From PXAP01 sp046483315 (GTDB taxonomy: Bacteria; Bacteroidota; Bacteroidia; Bacteroidales; PUMT01): a stretch of DNA of 55,290 nt. The stretch covers positions 1-55,290 of the forward strand of contig JAWODJ010000055.1 of assembly GCA_046483315.1 (NCBI GenBank). The letters are read 5' to 3'. Below are positions 44,888-53,883 of the stretch, one piece after another. Every line of letters starts with the position of its first letter. The stretch's first letter is position 1. The notes beneath the pieces are model-generated. The model saw only the letters and a list, made by a program, of their open reading frames with translations. It was not told the DNA's origin and made no database searches. Position numbers and translations under genes: made by a program.

Positions 44888-45829
44888 ATGAAGTACGTTG
44901 GTTTACAAACCCAGATATGGAATAACAACCTCAAATCCACCATACTTCTAATAATGTTTCCAGTAATTATAATGGGGCTGGCCTGGCTGTTCATATATTT
45001 TACCCGGCCGGAGCACTATACAATTGATGATGTTAACTATACATTTACAGGAGTTGTACCCTGGCTGATCGGCGGAGTGTTAATCTGGTTTCTTATTGCA
45101 TGGTATGCAAACACCTCGATTATTCGCGGTGCAACAGGGGCAAAACCACTTGAAAGAAAAAAAAATAAAAGAGTCTACAACCTTTTGGAAAACCTGTGTA
45201 TTGCCACGGGAATGAGAATGCCTGCAATTAACATCATTGAAGACGATTCGCTTAATGCTTTTGCCAGCGGGATCAACACTAAAAACTATACCATAACACT
45301 TTCACGTGGCATTGTCAATAAACTCAACGACGAAGAGCTGGAAGCCGTAATTGCCCATGAGCTCAGCCATATAAGAAACAAGGATGTGCGCCTGCTGATA
45401 GTTTCAATCATCTTCGTAGGCATTTTTGCTTTCCTTGTTGAGATTCTTCTGCGCTCTTTTTTTTATTCAAGTATGACACGAAGCAGGGGGAGCGGCAGGG
45501 GACGCGGTATCGGAATGCTTATTGCCCTTGCTCTTGCCGTTGCAGGGTTCATCATCACCTCCCTTTTCAGGTTTGCTATCTCACGTAAGCGCGAATACAT
45601 GGCTGATGCAGGTGCCGCTCAGTTAACAAAAAGGCCGAAGGCACTCGCCTCGGCACTCCGGAAAATTTCTCAGGATTCAAAGATTGAAGCGGTTACCCGG
45701 AAAGATGTTGCACAACTCTTTATCGATAACCCGCCTGAACCAAAAAAAGACCTGTTTTCATTTTTCAACGGTTTGTTTGCCACCCACCCGCCAATTAAAA
45801 AGAGGATTTCTGTTTTAGAGCAGTTTTAA
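44888..45829 (+). CDS. M48-family membrane metalloprotease (HtpX-like)
   Basis: The zinc motif HELSH (His157, Glu158, His161) is in AVIAHELSHIRNKDVR. The third ligand is probably the Glu in SRKREYMADAGAAQL. Two membrane helices precede the catalytic part and two follow, and a Ser/Arg/Gly-rich loop (TRSRGSGRGRGIG) lies between them. The 313-residue length and NAFASGIN block match HtpX-type proteases, which degrade misfolded membrane proteins. It is co-transcribed with lemA. Confidence 0.92.
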   Translation: MKYVGLQTQIWNNNLKSTILLIMFPVIIMGLAWLFIYFTRPEHYTIDDVNYTFTGVVPWLIGGVLIWFLIAWYANTSIIRGATGAKPLERKKNKRVYNLLENLCIATGMRMPAINIIEDDSLNAFASGINTKNYTITLSRGIVNKLNDEELEAVIAHELSHIRNKDVRLLIVSIIFVGIFAFLVEILLRSFFYSSMTRSRGSGRGRGIGMLIALALAVAGFIITSLFRFAISRKREYMADAGAAQLTKRPKALASALRKISQDSKIEAVTRKDVAQLFIDNPPEPKKDLFSFFNGLFATHPPIKKRISVLEQF

Positions 45830-45863
45830 ACAGGTCCCGGAAATCTTGCAAAAATATACCAAA

Positions 45864-46397
45864 TTAATCCAAAACATTTGCAGTAAAAGTAACTTCAAAA
45901 TCCATCAAAGTGCTCAGAACCATTGGTGCAAAAGTAGAATAACCGGATACACCAATTGTAATCTGCTGTGCATCGAGAAGCTCCTCTGAAAGGTCATCAA
46001 GGAGTTGTGGGGATATATCAAGGGTAACCGACACCCCATTTACAAGATCCTCCAAAGAAACATTTAAATCTACAGATTCAATAGTAATGGCCAGCTCTGT
46101 AATGGTTTCCCCGGAAGGAATACCTGTAAATGTGGCTGTAACACTATTTACATTAATCTCCCTGAGACGATCAATATAATCATTTATCTGTGAGTTATCC
46201 TTAATGCTCAGCGTTTTTGTGGCACTGAAAGGATAAGTGTGTGCATCCTTAAGTCCGGATTTCCCCTCCTGTGGTTGTTCAACATCCACCAGGATCGTTG
46301 TTGATAAATTGGTGTCGAAGCTGGTAGTTAATGAATCGCAGCTGTTAACTATAAGTAACCCCGCCAACACCACTGTAAAAGCCGTTATCTTTTTCAT
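45864..46397 (-). CDS. Lipoprotein of unknown function
   Basis: The 177-residue protein has a lipoprotein signal with Cys20 (GLLIVNSCDSL). The rest is mostly beta-strand-forming sequence with Thr/Ser/Val-rich repeats (VNSVTATFTGIPSGETITELAITIES). It resembles no family I can name. It is convergent with the M48 gene and only 34 bp separate them. Confidence 0.6.
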   Translation of the reverse strand: MKKITAFTVVLAGLLIVNSCDSLTTSFDTNLSTTILVDVEQPQEGKSGLKDAHTYPFSATKTLSIKDNSQINDYIDRLREINVNSVTATFTGIPSGETITELAITIESVDLNVSLEDLVNGVSVTLDISPQLLDDLSEELLDAQQITIGVSGYSTFAPMVLSTLMDFEVTFTANVLD

Positions 46398-46834
46398 TTT
46401 CTTAGATTTTTTCAGTTAAGGTCAAATGAATCTTATGATACCAGGTCTCAAAAAAAATGATGAATAAAACAGACTGACTGACCAAATATCAGGATTTCCA
46501 TGCCATTATAATCGTCTTGTATGATAATTTTTTATACTGATTAGTTTTATAAAATAAATATATGGTCTTACTTTATTCGGATTTATTTATAATTGTTCAA
46601 AATTAACCCAAAACCAGGTTTAATCCAAAACAATTTTGATAAAATAATACTTTTTGTAGATCAATGAGAGGATATGCTCAGGAACTGCGATGCCAATAAT
46701 CCGCATATTGTAGTCCGCGGTTTCTTATAGCTTTAACAAAACCCGGATTATCGATTCATTCATACAGAATGAAAACCTCACTTATCAATACAAATTATTT
46801 TTATACAGGACTATAGCCGATATTATAGCCTGTT
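46398..46834. other. Intergenic region without recognised features
   Basis: About 437 bp of AT-rich sequence. It lies between two minus-strand genes. A short stretch CATACAGAATGAAAACC (near 46762) recalls the 3' end of the dispersed leader element, but the rest does not align, so it is not counted as a copy. Confidence 0.3.
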
Positions 46835-47482
46835 TCAAATCAAACCGAAAGTATAACTATTAATCCCATAGCCGGATCCGTTCAGGGTAACTGTTAAACT
46901 CCTTCCTTTATCGTAGGAGTATAACAGGGGAATCCTTGCCTGGGGACTTGAAAAATTTGACATTTTCGGGACAAAGATGTGGCCCTTTTTATCTGAGTGT
47001 TTTGATGCGAGTTCTGCAAGTTTTTCAGCTCCTTCTTCCCCACCACTTACGGCTATAAACAAAGGATTTTTTGCCATTCTATTCCAGGGTACAGATCCTG
47101 TTTCAACATTCTCAAGAGAGACCCTTGTGCGAACTTCATTTAATCTTAACCTTGATAACAGGTACTCTGCATCAACAAACGAACCTCCTTCCAGGTCGGG
47201 ATGATCTAAAAAGCAGACTTCATTTTTCCTGGGCAGATAAAGAATTTCTGTAAATGCCGCAAAATACTTAGTGTACATTATTTCATCAACTTCTTTTGCC
47301 TGTGAATCTTTTCCATTAAAGTAATGGTGAACAAAAGAAGTTAATTCAGGAAAAGTTGGTTCTGAAAAATTTTTCCGTCTGATTTCAGCTTGCAGGGATT
47401 TTAAATTCGCAGGACCAAAAAAAGGATAGATTGCGGTTAATGTTTCTCCCTTATGAGGAAATTCCAGTTCTGTTTTTTCCAT
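46835..47482 (-). CDS. Conserved-looking hypothetical protein
   Basis: A 215-residue protein without signal peptide or membrane helix. It has a mixed alpha/beta look: ATG start MEKTELEFPHKGETLTAIYP, a middle section EVCFLDHPDLEGGSFVDAEYLLSRL, and a Gly-rich end (TLNGSGYGINSYTFGLI). Codon use and length support a real gene. I cannot assign a family. It lies alone between the lipoprotein and the csbD cluster. Confidence 0.6.
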   Translation of the reverse strand: MEKTELEFPHKGETLTAIYPFFGPANLKSLQAEIRRKNFSEPTFPELTSFVHHYFNGKDSQAKEVDEIMYTKYFAAFTEILYLPRKNEVCFLDHPDLEGGSFVDAEYLLSRLRLNEVRTRVSLENVETGSVPWNRMAKNPLFIAVSGGEEGAEKLAELASKHSDKKGHIFVPKMSNFSSPQARIPLLYSYDKGRSLTVTLNGSGYGINSYTFGLI

Positions 47483-47803
47483 ATTCCTTGAAAAAAATAG
47501 TTACAGAATGTATCACAATGCCTGTTATCAAAATTACCAATTTTATTTCACAGTATAACCCGATAAAAAAATAAAGTATAGCTAGGCTGAACAGACTTTG
47601 CCCATCTGTGGATTCAATGGTGAAATAATCCACAATTATTATGATAGCAGGTTCACCATCATGACTTAATGTGTACATGATATAATGCACTGAATATCTA
47701 TGCTATGTGCAATAAATAACCGATCGCTTTAATGAATTTGGCACATTTTTTTCTCTGTATCTTATACAATTAATCAATTAATAAACTTAAAAAGAAACAA
47801 GTT
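47483..47803. other. Divergent intergenic region upstream of csbD
   Basis: About 321 bp. It contains TGAATTTG near 47734, an imperfect match to the -7 box for the csbD gene. No convincing gene is seen. Confidence 0.35.
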
Positions 47804-47989
47804 ATGGATAAACTGGAATTTAAAGGAAGCTGGAACGAAATTAAAGGTAAGCTTAAGCAGAAGTACGCTGAATTAAGTGAAGATGATCTTACTTACGCTG
47901 AGGGACTCGAAGATCAGCTATTGGGTAACCTGCAAAAAAAGCTCGGCAAAAGCCGGGATGAATTGATCAAAGAAATCAAATCAATGTAG
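47804..47989 (+). CDS. CsbD-family stress protein
   Basis: The 61-residue protein is a classic CsbD: KLEFKGSWNEIKGKLKQKY, then a D-L-T-Y-A-E-G segment and the helical end KLGKSRDELIKEI. CsbD proteins are small, abundant and induced by general stress in many bacteria, but their molecular role is not known. It is first in a plus-strand cluster of stress-type genes that runs to 50736. Confidence 0.92.
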   Translation: MDKLEFKGSWNEIKGKLKQKYAELSEDDLTYAEGLEDQLLGNLQKKLGKSRDELIKEIKSM

Positions 47990-48165
47990 AATAAACACTT
48001 AAACCCAAAAGAAGCCTGATTTCACTGTGTTAATCACTGTTATTAATTCACATGTTAGCATGCATTAGGAAATTAAACAAATTTTGTTAGCACAATGTAA
48101 ATCAGGCAGGGGTTTAAGGTACAAGTATGAACAGACAAATTATAAAATTAATATCTTGAAAAAAA

Positions 48166-48374
48166 TGAAAAAATTTGGAATCGTACTCATTATTCTGGGA
48201 ATCGTTATTTCTGTGTTTTCCGGCATAACATTCAAACAGGAAGAAAGCATTGTTGAGATCGGTGATGTTGAAATTACAAGAGAGAAAGAAAGAGAAATTA
48301 ACTGGCCACAATGGGCAGGAGTGGGTGTGGTTGTTGTTGGAGTTGTAATATTCCTCACCGGTCGCAAAAAATAA
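48166..48374 (+). CDS. Small two-helix membrane protein
   Basis: The start at 48166 (MKKFGIVLIILGIVISVFSG) gives a 69-residue protein with two hydrophobic helices: residues 4-20 and 50-64 (WAGVGVVVVGVVIFLTG). A charged stretch (EITREKEREINW) lies between them. The frame is open further upstream, but that part contains no plausible start signal and is not protein-like. Family not known. It is between csbD and sod, so a stress role is possible. Confidence 0.7.
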
Positions 48375-48429
48375 CCAACACTTTTTGATATACAAACAAA
48401 CCAATCTTACACAAATAAAATTTTAAGTC

Positions 48430-49044
48430 ATGGATTATAAATTAGTTAAACCGGACTATTCTTATGATGCACTTGAACCTTATATTGATAAGGAAACCAT
48501 GGAAATTCATCATTCCAGGCATCACCAGAAATATGTAGACAAATTTAACGAAGCGGTAAAAGGCACAAAATGGGAGGGTAAAGACCCGGAGGATATTTTT
48601 CCGGAAATATCTTCTGTTGATGACAGTATTGCAACAAACGCCGGACAGGTTTATAATCACAATCTTTTCTGGAAGTCAATGACACCGGATAGTCCAGGTA
48701 AGCCTGACGGGACGCTTGCCGAGTCAATCAACAAACACTTTGGCAGTTTTAAAGAATTTCAGGAAAAATTCTCCCAGGCAGCAGCCACACAGTTCGGCTC
48801 CGGATGGGCATGGCTGGTAAAGGATGGTGATAACCTGGTGGTATGCTCCACCTCAAATCACATCAATCCACTTATGGATATTGCCGAAACAAAAGGCCTT
48901 CCTCTTTTCTGCATTGATGTGTGGGAACATGCTTATTATCTGAAATACAAGAATAAGCGTCCTGATTTTATTGAAGCTTTCTGGAATCTGGTAAACTGGG
49001 AAGAAGTAAAAAGCCGCTTTAACCGATCCAGCGAAACAGGCTGA
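48430..49044 (+). CDS. Iron/manganese superoxide dismutase
   Basis: The metal ligands are in place: His27 in MEIHHSRHH, His77 in YNHNLFW, Asp163 and His167 in DVWEHAYY. The 204-residue length is normal. It converts superoxide to peroxide and oxygen in the cytoplasm. Two metal-choice positions are mixed: Gln72 in AGQVYNH is like iron enzymes, while position 144 in TSNHINPL is His, where the manganese enzymes have Gln. Metal preference therefore cannot be assigned. It lies 38 nt before the TrkA-C gene. Confidence 0.95.
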   Translation: MDYKLVKPDYSYDALEPYIDKETMEIHHSRHHQKYVDKFNEAVKGTKWEGKDPEDIFPEISSVDDSIATNAGQVYNHNLFWKSMTPDSPGKPDGTLAESINKHFGSFKEFQEKFSQAAATQFGSGWAWLVKDGDNLVVCSTSNHINPLMDIAETKGLPLFCIDVWEHAYYLKYKNKRPDFIEAFWNLVNWEEVKSRFNRSSETG

Positions 49045-49082
49045 TATCCGGTTACCCGGTATAAACAACCTAAGGTTTTTGA

Positions 49083-49856
49083 ATGGCAGGTATTATTTCA
49101 GTTATATTGATCCTTGTTGTCTCCATTCTTATAACGCGTGTAGCATCAGTTGCCCTTACTCACACAGGCCTGTCAAAAGAGTCATCGAAATTTCAGGCCA
49201 GGAGTGCCTATACAGGTGTTGGATTTACCACTAATGAGTCTGAGAAAGTAGTCAATCATCCGGTCAGGAGAAAAATATTGCTGATTTTGATGATCCTGGG
49301 AAATGCCGGCATAATAAGTGGAATAACATCTCTTATTGTTGGATTTTCAGATATTGAAGACGGAACAGATACATGGGTTAAAATTGCTATACTGCTTGGA
49401 GGTATAATAATCTTGTGGAACCTGTCGTCAAGCAGATGGCTGGACAGGAAATTATCAAACTTGATTAGTAGAATCCTTAAAAGCAGTAAAAAGCTGGATG
49501 TACATGACTATGCAAATCTTCTCCATTTATCGGGAGAATTCAGAATATCAGAATTTGCAGTAGAACCTGATAACTGGCTGGCAAATAAAAAGATCAGTAC
49601 TTCTAAATTGCGTGACGAAGGTCTTAATATCCTCGCCGTTTCCAGGAATGATGACACATTTGTCGGGAATCCCGTGGGCAGTACAATTATTAAACCGGGG
49701 GATTCCCTTATTATCTATGGTAGGGCGGAAGCTCTGGAAAAACTGGAAAACCGAATAAAGGGTGCGCCAGGTGATAGTGAACATAAAGAAATGAGTAAAA
49801 AACAAAACAAAATTGTCAAAAAAGAAAAAAAAGAAGACCATAAAAGCATAAAATAA
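49083..49856 (+). CDS. Membrane protein with a TrkA-C domain
   Basis: The 257-residue protein has three membrane helices in the first 130 residues (SVILILVVSILITRVASVAL, LILMILGNAGIISGITSLIV, IAILLGGIIILW). It then has a cytoplasmic TrkA-C-type domain (about 160-232: ISTSKLRDEGLNILAVSRND, IIKPGDSLIIYGR) and a lysine-rich tail. TrkA-C domains bind small ligands such as nucleotides and control ion transport. No channel pore motif is seen, so it may regulate another transporter. The Usp gene follows after 7 nt. Confidence 0.8.
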   Translation: MAGIISVILILVVSILITRVASVALTHTGLSKESSKFQARSAYTGVGFTTNESEKVVNHPVRRKILLILMILGNAGIISGITSLIVGFSDIEDGTDTWVKIAILLGGIIILWNLSSSRWLDRKLSNLISRILKSSKKLDVHDYANLLHLSGEFRISEFAVEPDNWLANKKISTSKLRDEGLNILAVSRNDDTFVGNPVGSTIIKPGDSLIIYGRAEALEKLENRIKGAPGDSEHKEMSKKQNKIVKKEKKEDHKSIK

Positions 49857-49863
49857 GATAACT

Positions 49864-50736
49864 ATGGATAAGCCCAAAAGGATAGTATTGATCAGTGACA
49901 TATCCGGAGAATCCGGAAGTATAATACCCTGGGGACTGAACCTTGGGAAACATACCGGATCAGAAGTTGATATCCTGCACATAATTGATCCTCGTGATAA
50001 CCAGGGTGTGGAAAGTCCTGTAAGCGATTCACAGAGCATTACACCAGGAGATAAGCTGAGCAGGGAGGAGATTCTGAAAAGAGAAAAGGGAAAAGCCGAA
50101 CAGGGACTTGATAAGCTTCTCAGCAAAGAGGCGTCACGCCTTAATTATCCATTGAAAATAAATACCATAATCGAAACGAAATACCTGGAAGAAGGATTAA
50201 AATCGGTATTCAGTGAACGTCACGGATCATTGATGATTACAAGTTCAGAACACGATAATACATCGTTTACCGATCTTGATGAATTACTGGCTATAAGCCG
50301 GGGGCTTGCTGCGCCGGTATTTATTATTCCTCCCGGAACCGGTTTTCAAAAACCAGGTAAAGCATTTATGCTGGCAGATTATTCAGATAGCCCAAGCCAG
50401 GACATGAATAACATGTTTGACTGGCTCACTCCTTTTAATCCAATGGTAAATGCAGGCATGGTTATACAGGAGATGAAAGACTATATAAAGCTGGAGTTAG
50501 CCGCCAAAAGGTGGAAAAAGGTTATAGAGAATATAATTGATTCTGGCATAACCCTTAGAACCACCCAGTTAAAGGGGGAATCCTTCACCAAAACGGTAGC
50601 TAATTATGTAGACCGTAATAAGTTCGACTGGGTAATAATCCCAAAAAGCAAAAAAGAATCCTCAAAAAAAATATTCTCGGTTGATATCAGCAAAAAACTT
50701 TTGAAATCAATCAAAAAACCGGTATTACTTTACTGA
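49864..50736 (+). CDS. Tandem universal stress protein
   Basis: The 290-residue protein looks like two Usp domains: residues 1-145 (RIVLISDISGESGSIIPWGL, HIIDPR) and about 165-290 (KAFMLADYSDSPSQ, WVIIPKSKKESSK). The second domain ends in KPVLLY, a typical Usp end. The ATP-binding G-x2-G-x9-G-S/T motif is not obvious. It starts 7 nt after the TrkA-C gene, so the two are translated from one mRNA; a link between ion control and stress response is likely. Confidence 0.85.
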   Translation: MDKPKRIVLISDISGESGSIIPWGLNLGKHTGSEVDILHIIDPRDNQGVESPVSDSQSITPGDKLSREEILKREKGKAEQGLDKLLSKEASRLNYPLKINTIIETKYLEEGLKSVFSERHGSLMITSSEHDNTSFTDLDELLAISRGLAAPVFIIPPGTGFQKPGKAFMLADYSDSPSQDMNNMFDWLTPFNPMVNAGMVIQEMKDYIKLELAAKRWKKVIENIIDSGITLRTTQLKGESFTKTVANYVDRNKFDWVIIPKSKKESSKKIFSVDISKKLLKSIKKPVLLY

Positions 50737-50849
50737 TTATTTACGTCTCTATAAACTGACCAGAAATAACATGCGAAACTATCTCGCCAGGAACAGCTAA
50801 ATGGTATGCAATACCCGGCAGGAAGAATATAATCTATAACTCCTGACAA

Positions 50850-51389
50850 TTAATGATGATGGTGATGATCATCAGCGGCTTCCTGGTAAGTTTCATGGTG
50901 TGTCCCGCGCTCATGCTCACCGGGAGCATAAATGGTATACAGCTTCAAGTCGCTATTACCTGTATTTATTACCTGGTGCCAGTATCCGGCAGGAATAAAT
51001 ATTGACCAGTCGTCTGATACAACCTTGTCAAAATCAAGATTGTCTTCTGTCTTACCCATTAGCACACGAGCTTCACCCTCTTCGATCCTTATGAACTGAT
51101 CATGATGTTCATGTATTTCCAGATCTATTACTTCTCCGGGACTTATTGACATAAGAACCATCTGCATAAACTCTCCCGACCATTTTGCAATACGGTAACT
51201 GTTGTTCTCAATTGTGGCCTCCTCAATATCCAGCACCCAGGGAGATCCTCCCATATCTTTGTGGTCATCAATTACTGACCCCCGTACTTTTTCACCCGCA
51301 TAATTATTAAACCCAACAAGTAATGAAAGCATCAAAAAAACAGTTGTGGCTGAGATTAATTTAGTTTTGATGGTAATTTTCTTTTCCAT
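50850..51389 (-). CDS. Secreted cupin-domain protein with a C-terminal His run
   Basis: A signal peptide (ISATTVFLMLSLLVGFNNYAG) precedes a cupin fold. Cupin motif 1 is in DLEIHEHHDQFIRIEEGEARV (His, His, Glu) and motif 2 in WSIFIPAGYWHQVINTG (His). The protein ends with DDHHHHH, which could bind extra metal. Cupins with these residues bind a divalent metal; the function is unknown. The ligand set and the His tail suggest metal-binding in the periplasm (inference). Confidence 0.85.
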   Translation of the reverse strand: MEKKITIKTKLISATTVFLMLSLLVGFNNYAGEKVRGSVIDDHKDMGGSPWVLDIEEATIENNSYRIAKWSGEFMQMVLMSISPGEVIDLEIHEHHDQFIRIEEGEARVLMGKTEDNLDFDKVVSDDWSIFIPAGYWHQVINTGNSDLKLYTIYAPGEHERGTHHETYQEAADDHHHHH

Positions 51390-51475
51390 AATATAACCCT
51401 CCTTTAATTTGAAAAAACTTTTATCAATTAATAATAGTCAAAACACTAATTCATAGCTAATAATCAAATATCATT

Positions 51476-52009
51476 TCAGTATAACAACTCAATGATCTTT
51501 TTGTTGAAAGCTTCCAGATCTCCCGGATTTCTTGAAGTTATGAGATTATCATCAACAACGACTTCCGAGTCAACCCAGTTTGCCCCGGCATTCTGAAGAT
51601 CCTTTTTAATCGCGTGAAAGGATGTCATTCTGCGTCCATCAACAACTTCAGCTTCAATTAACAGTTGGGGTCCGTGACAAATGGCAGCTATGAGTTTTCC
51701 GCTTTTAAAAAAGCTACGTACAAAATCCACCGCATCATTTATTCTGCGGAGTTTATCCGGATTCATAACCCCACCCGGCAGAATAAGACAATTATAATCG
51801 TTCTCACTGGCATTATCAAGGGTAATATCAACATTGATCTCTCTGCTCCAGTTCCCATGCTTCCAGGCTTTTATTTTTTCAGTTTCCGGAGAAATAACAT
51901 TAACCTCCGCCCCACTGTTTTCCAGCACTTCTTTTGGCTCAAACAATTCTGATTCTTCAAATCCATTCGTAGCCAGTATTGCTATCTTTTTACCTTTCAA
52001 TCTGCTCAT
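51476..52009 (-). CDS. DJ-1/PfpI-family protein
   Basis: The 177-residue protein has the nucleophile elbow AAICHGPQLL with Cys111 followed by His112, and a Glu in GFEESELFEP. The final part ITSRNPGDLEAFNKKIIELL is typical of the PfpI/YhbO group. These enzymes repair or degrade glyoxal-modified molecules or act as chaperones or proteases. It lies next to the stress cluster, fitting such a role. Confidence 0.93.
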   Translation of the reverse strand: MSRLKGKKIAILATNGFEESELFEPKEVLENSGAEVNVISPETEKIKAWKHGNWSREINVDITLDNASENDYNCLILPGGVMNPDKLRRINDAVDFVRSFFKSGKLIAAICHGPQLLIEAEVVDGRRMTSFHAIKKDLQNAGANWVDSEVVVDDNLITSRNPGDLEAFNKKIIELLY

Positions 52010-52085
52010 ATGTTTAATGAAATTTTATAGTTTATATTATTTCTTTATCTCCCATGATAATATGTTCAGGTTATAATCCATACAT

Positions 52086-52265
52086 TTACTTCGCAGTCAT
52101 CCCTCCATCAATCGGGAAAACGGTACCTTCGATACCGGCGTTATTGAAAAATATATCCACTCTTTTTAAGTGTCTCTCTGCATCACCGGCATATTTCTTC
52201 ACCTCATCCTCGTTGTTTAAATCAGCAGTTGTATAGTTCACATTCTTTTTTCCAGTCTTTGCATT
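52086..52265 (-). pseudogene. Short-chain dehydrogenase remnant with an internal deletion
   Basis: The minus strand encodes about 59 residues, flanked by stops. They begin with NVNYTTADLNNEDEVKKYA, a segment that lies before the NNAG motif in SDR enzymes, and include the NNAG motif itself in DIFFNNAGIEG. They pass directly to TVFPIDGGMTAK and a stop, which is the normal C-terminal end of an SDR. Around 140 residues, including the catalytic Ser-Tyr-Lys, are missing, as is the N-terminal glycine-rich loop. It is a decayed gene. Confidence 0.75.
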
Positions 52266-52313
52266 TCACCTTTTCTTGGTTTTGGTTTAATTTAAGAATC
52301 CCAATCTGAAATT

Positions 52314-53117
52314 TTAGTCAGGCTTCCTTGCTATACTTAAAAGATGTTTTGCATTGTGTACCATCCTGGGATCTTCACAATGATCTATAATAAAAGACAT
52401 CCACTTTTCTTTAAGTGATTCATCAAGCGCGTGATACAACTCAAATCTTTCGCCAAATATGCCTTCCACCCCCGCCAGATGCAAAGGTTTAAAACCTGAC
52501 TTCTCAATAAGCGGATTGATCTCTTCGGGATGGGAGAAGTAGGCGTGTGTAAACCATTCGGTAGCCTCCACAAAACGGTCGTCAGTGCCCGTATTCCATA
52601 ATTTTTCAGCTCCGTCATCATACAATATGCCTTTCGGATTGTGCTTAAGTCCATAAACCAGTGCCCCGACCCTGGTCATAAATGCTGAAAACAGATATCC
52701 TCCGGGATTGAGATGCTCAAAGGCCAATTTCAGAATTCCAAGCCGCTTTCCCCTGCTAATCATATGGTACATCGGACCCAGCATAAAAATGCCGTCCCAG
52801 TTACCATGGTCCCATGCCTTTATGTCCATTGCATCGTAACGTTGTATAAAGAGTACATTGGAATTGCTGCCCTGCCTGTTATTAACAAGTCCGATATTCC
52901 TGTCTGATAAATCATTCAGTCCCATAACAAATCCTTTATCCAGCAATAAGCCGGCAATCCTTCCGGTACCGCAAGCTGCATCAAAAAGCCTGTCCCCTTT
53001 TTTTAGATACCTGTCGACAAAATGCATAAGTACCGGGATCTCAAATGGATGTTTATCCAGCCTGAGATCTTCCTCTTCGACATGATCATTATAATATTCT
53101 CTTACTTCATTATGCAT
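52314..53117 (-). CDS. Class I SAM-dependent methyltransferase
   Basis: Motif I of the Rossmann-like fold is clear: RLFDAACGTGRIAGLLLDKG (44-63). The later DGIFMLGPMYHMI segment and the aromatic-rich C-terminal half complete the fold. The N-terminal EVREYYNDHVEEEDLRLD is common among small-molecule methyltransferases. The 267-residue protein should be cytoplasmic. The substrate is unknown; no biosynthetic partner is adjacent. Confidence 0.87.
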   Translation of the reverse strand: MHNEVREYYNDHVEEEDLRLDKHPFEIPVLMHFVDRYLKKGDRLFDAACGTGRIAGLLLDKGFVMGLNDLSDRNIGLVNNRQGSNSNVLFIQRYDAMDIKAWDHGNWDGIFMLGPMYHMISRGKRLGILKLAFEHLNPGGYLFSAFMTRVGALVYGLKHNPKGILYDDGAEKLWNTGTDDRFVEATEWFTHAYFSHPEEINPLIEKSGFKPLHLAGVEGIFGERFELYHALDESLKEKWMSFIIDHCEDPRMVHNAKHLLSIARKPD

Positions 53118-53883
53118 TCCTGTACTTCCAAATTACTGTCATAATGCGACATAAAAGACAACAAGCAGTAATCAATAAGAATTTTTCTTCTGCCTGTTTC
53201 CTGCAGTGTACCAGGATATAATTTGTTCAAAAACCATTCCCTGGAAATTTCAAAACACTTATCCTGGTTGATATTAACGGACTATCCAAATAAATAACTA
53301 TAGCAACTATCACATAATCAACTGATCATGACATTGATGATAATGTTTGTTTGCTTTCGCGGATGATAAAGTCAGTTATCTCATATCCTCCTGCCTGCTG
53401 AGAATAATTCTCGTCAATGTAGAAGTTTTACACAATCAGGTTTACAGGATATTACTGCATCCTGATAACCGAAACCTGGGTGGGAGTATTGTAACGCACA
53501 CACTCCCCCAGGGCTGAGATGCCCCCACGCTATGGTTGGTATTTGTAAATGTACTGAAGTGAAAGTTCATCTGCCATGCCGGCCTTTGCAACAAACGGGG
53601 CAAGTCCGATTTTAATCATATTTGTATATCCCCGCCGGGTATCATCATTGGTATTTGTTGCATCATCCCAGTAGATCAGCTCATAATTAAATGATCTAAT
53701 AATGTAAACTGATACAACTCGTTAATTGTCAATAACCGGTATGACAATCTTAAATAAATAATTATTAACAATTTAACAATGTCAAAAATAGGAATAACAG
53801 CCATAAGTTATGGCAGCAGATATCATAAGTAATGTTAAAATCACCAGCTTCCGGTAAGGTATCTGAAAATTATGAACCAGGCT
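53118..53883. other. Gene-poor region with decayed coding fragments
   Basis: This 766-bp stretch has no intact gene. It holds the beta-barrel-like fragment at 53530-53720 and a second short open stretch on the minus strand (about 53334-53435; starts NFYIDENYSQQAGGYE), of unknown origin. Confidence 0.4.
53530..53720 (-). pseudogene. C-terminal fragment of a beta-barrel-like protein
   Basis: On the minus strand about 63 residues are open between stops, without a start codon. They read like strand-turn-strand barrel sequence: FNYELIYWDDATNTNDDTRR, then MIKIGLAPFVAKAGM and LSLQYIYKYQP before the stop. This resembles the end of an outer-membrane porin or similar barrel. The assignment is by eye and weak. 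Confidence 0.35.

Noticed and set aside
46740..46790. Possible fifth copy of the leader 3' end (CATACAGAATGAAAACC)
   Set aside because: Only about 15 bases agree, no stem or TTGAAACACT box is present, and the following frame is 15 codons long.
47451..47690. 79-codon hydrophobic frame on the minus strand
   Set aside because: It overlaps the start of the 46835-47482 gene in another frame, has no signal for translation, and its composition is that of AT-rich intergenic DNA.
53480..53545. CTGAGATG next to CCCCC runs, recalling part of a TPP riboswitch
   Set aside because: The second half of the TPP core (the ACCTGA..GGATAAT part) is absent, and no thiamine gene follows.
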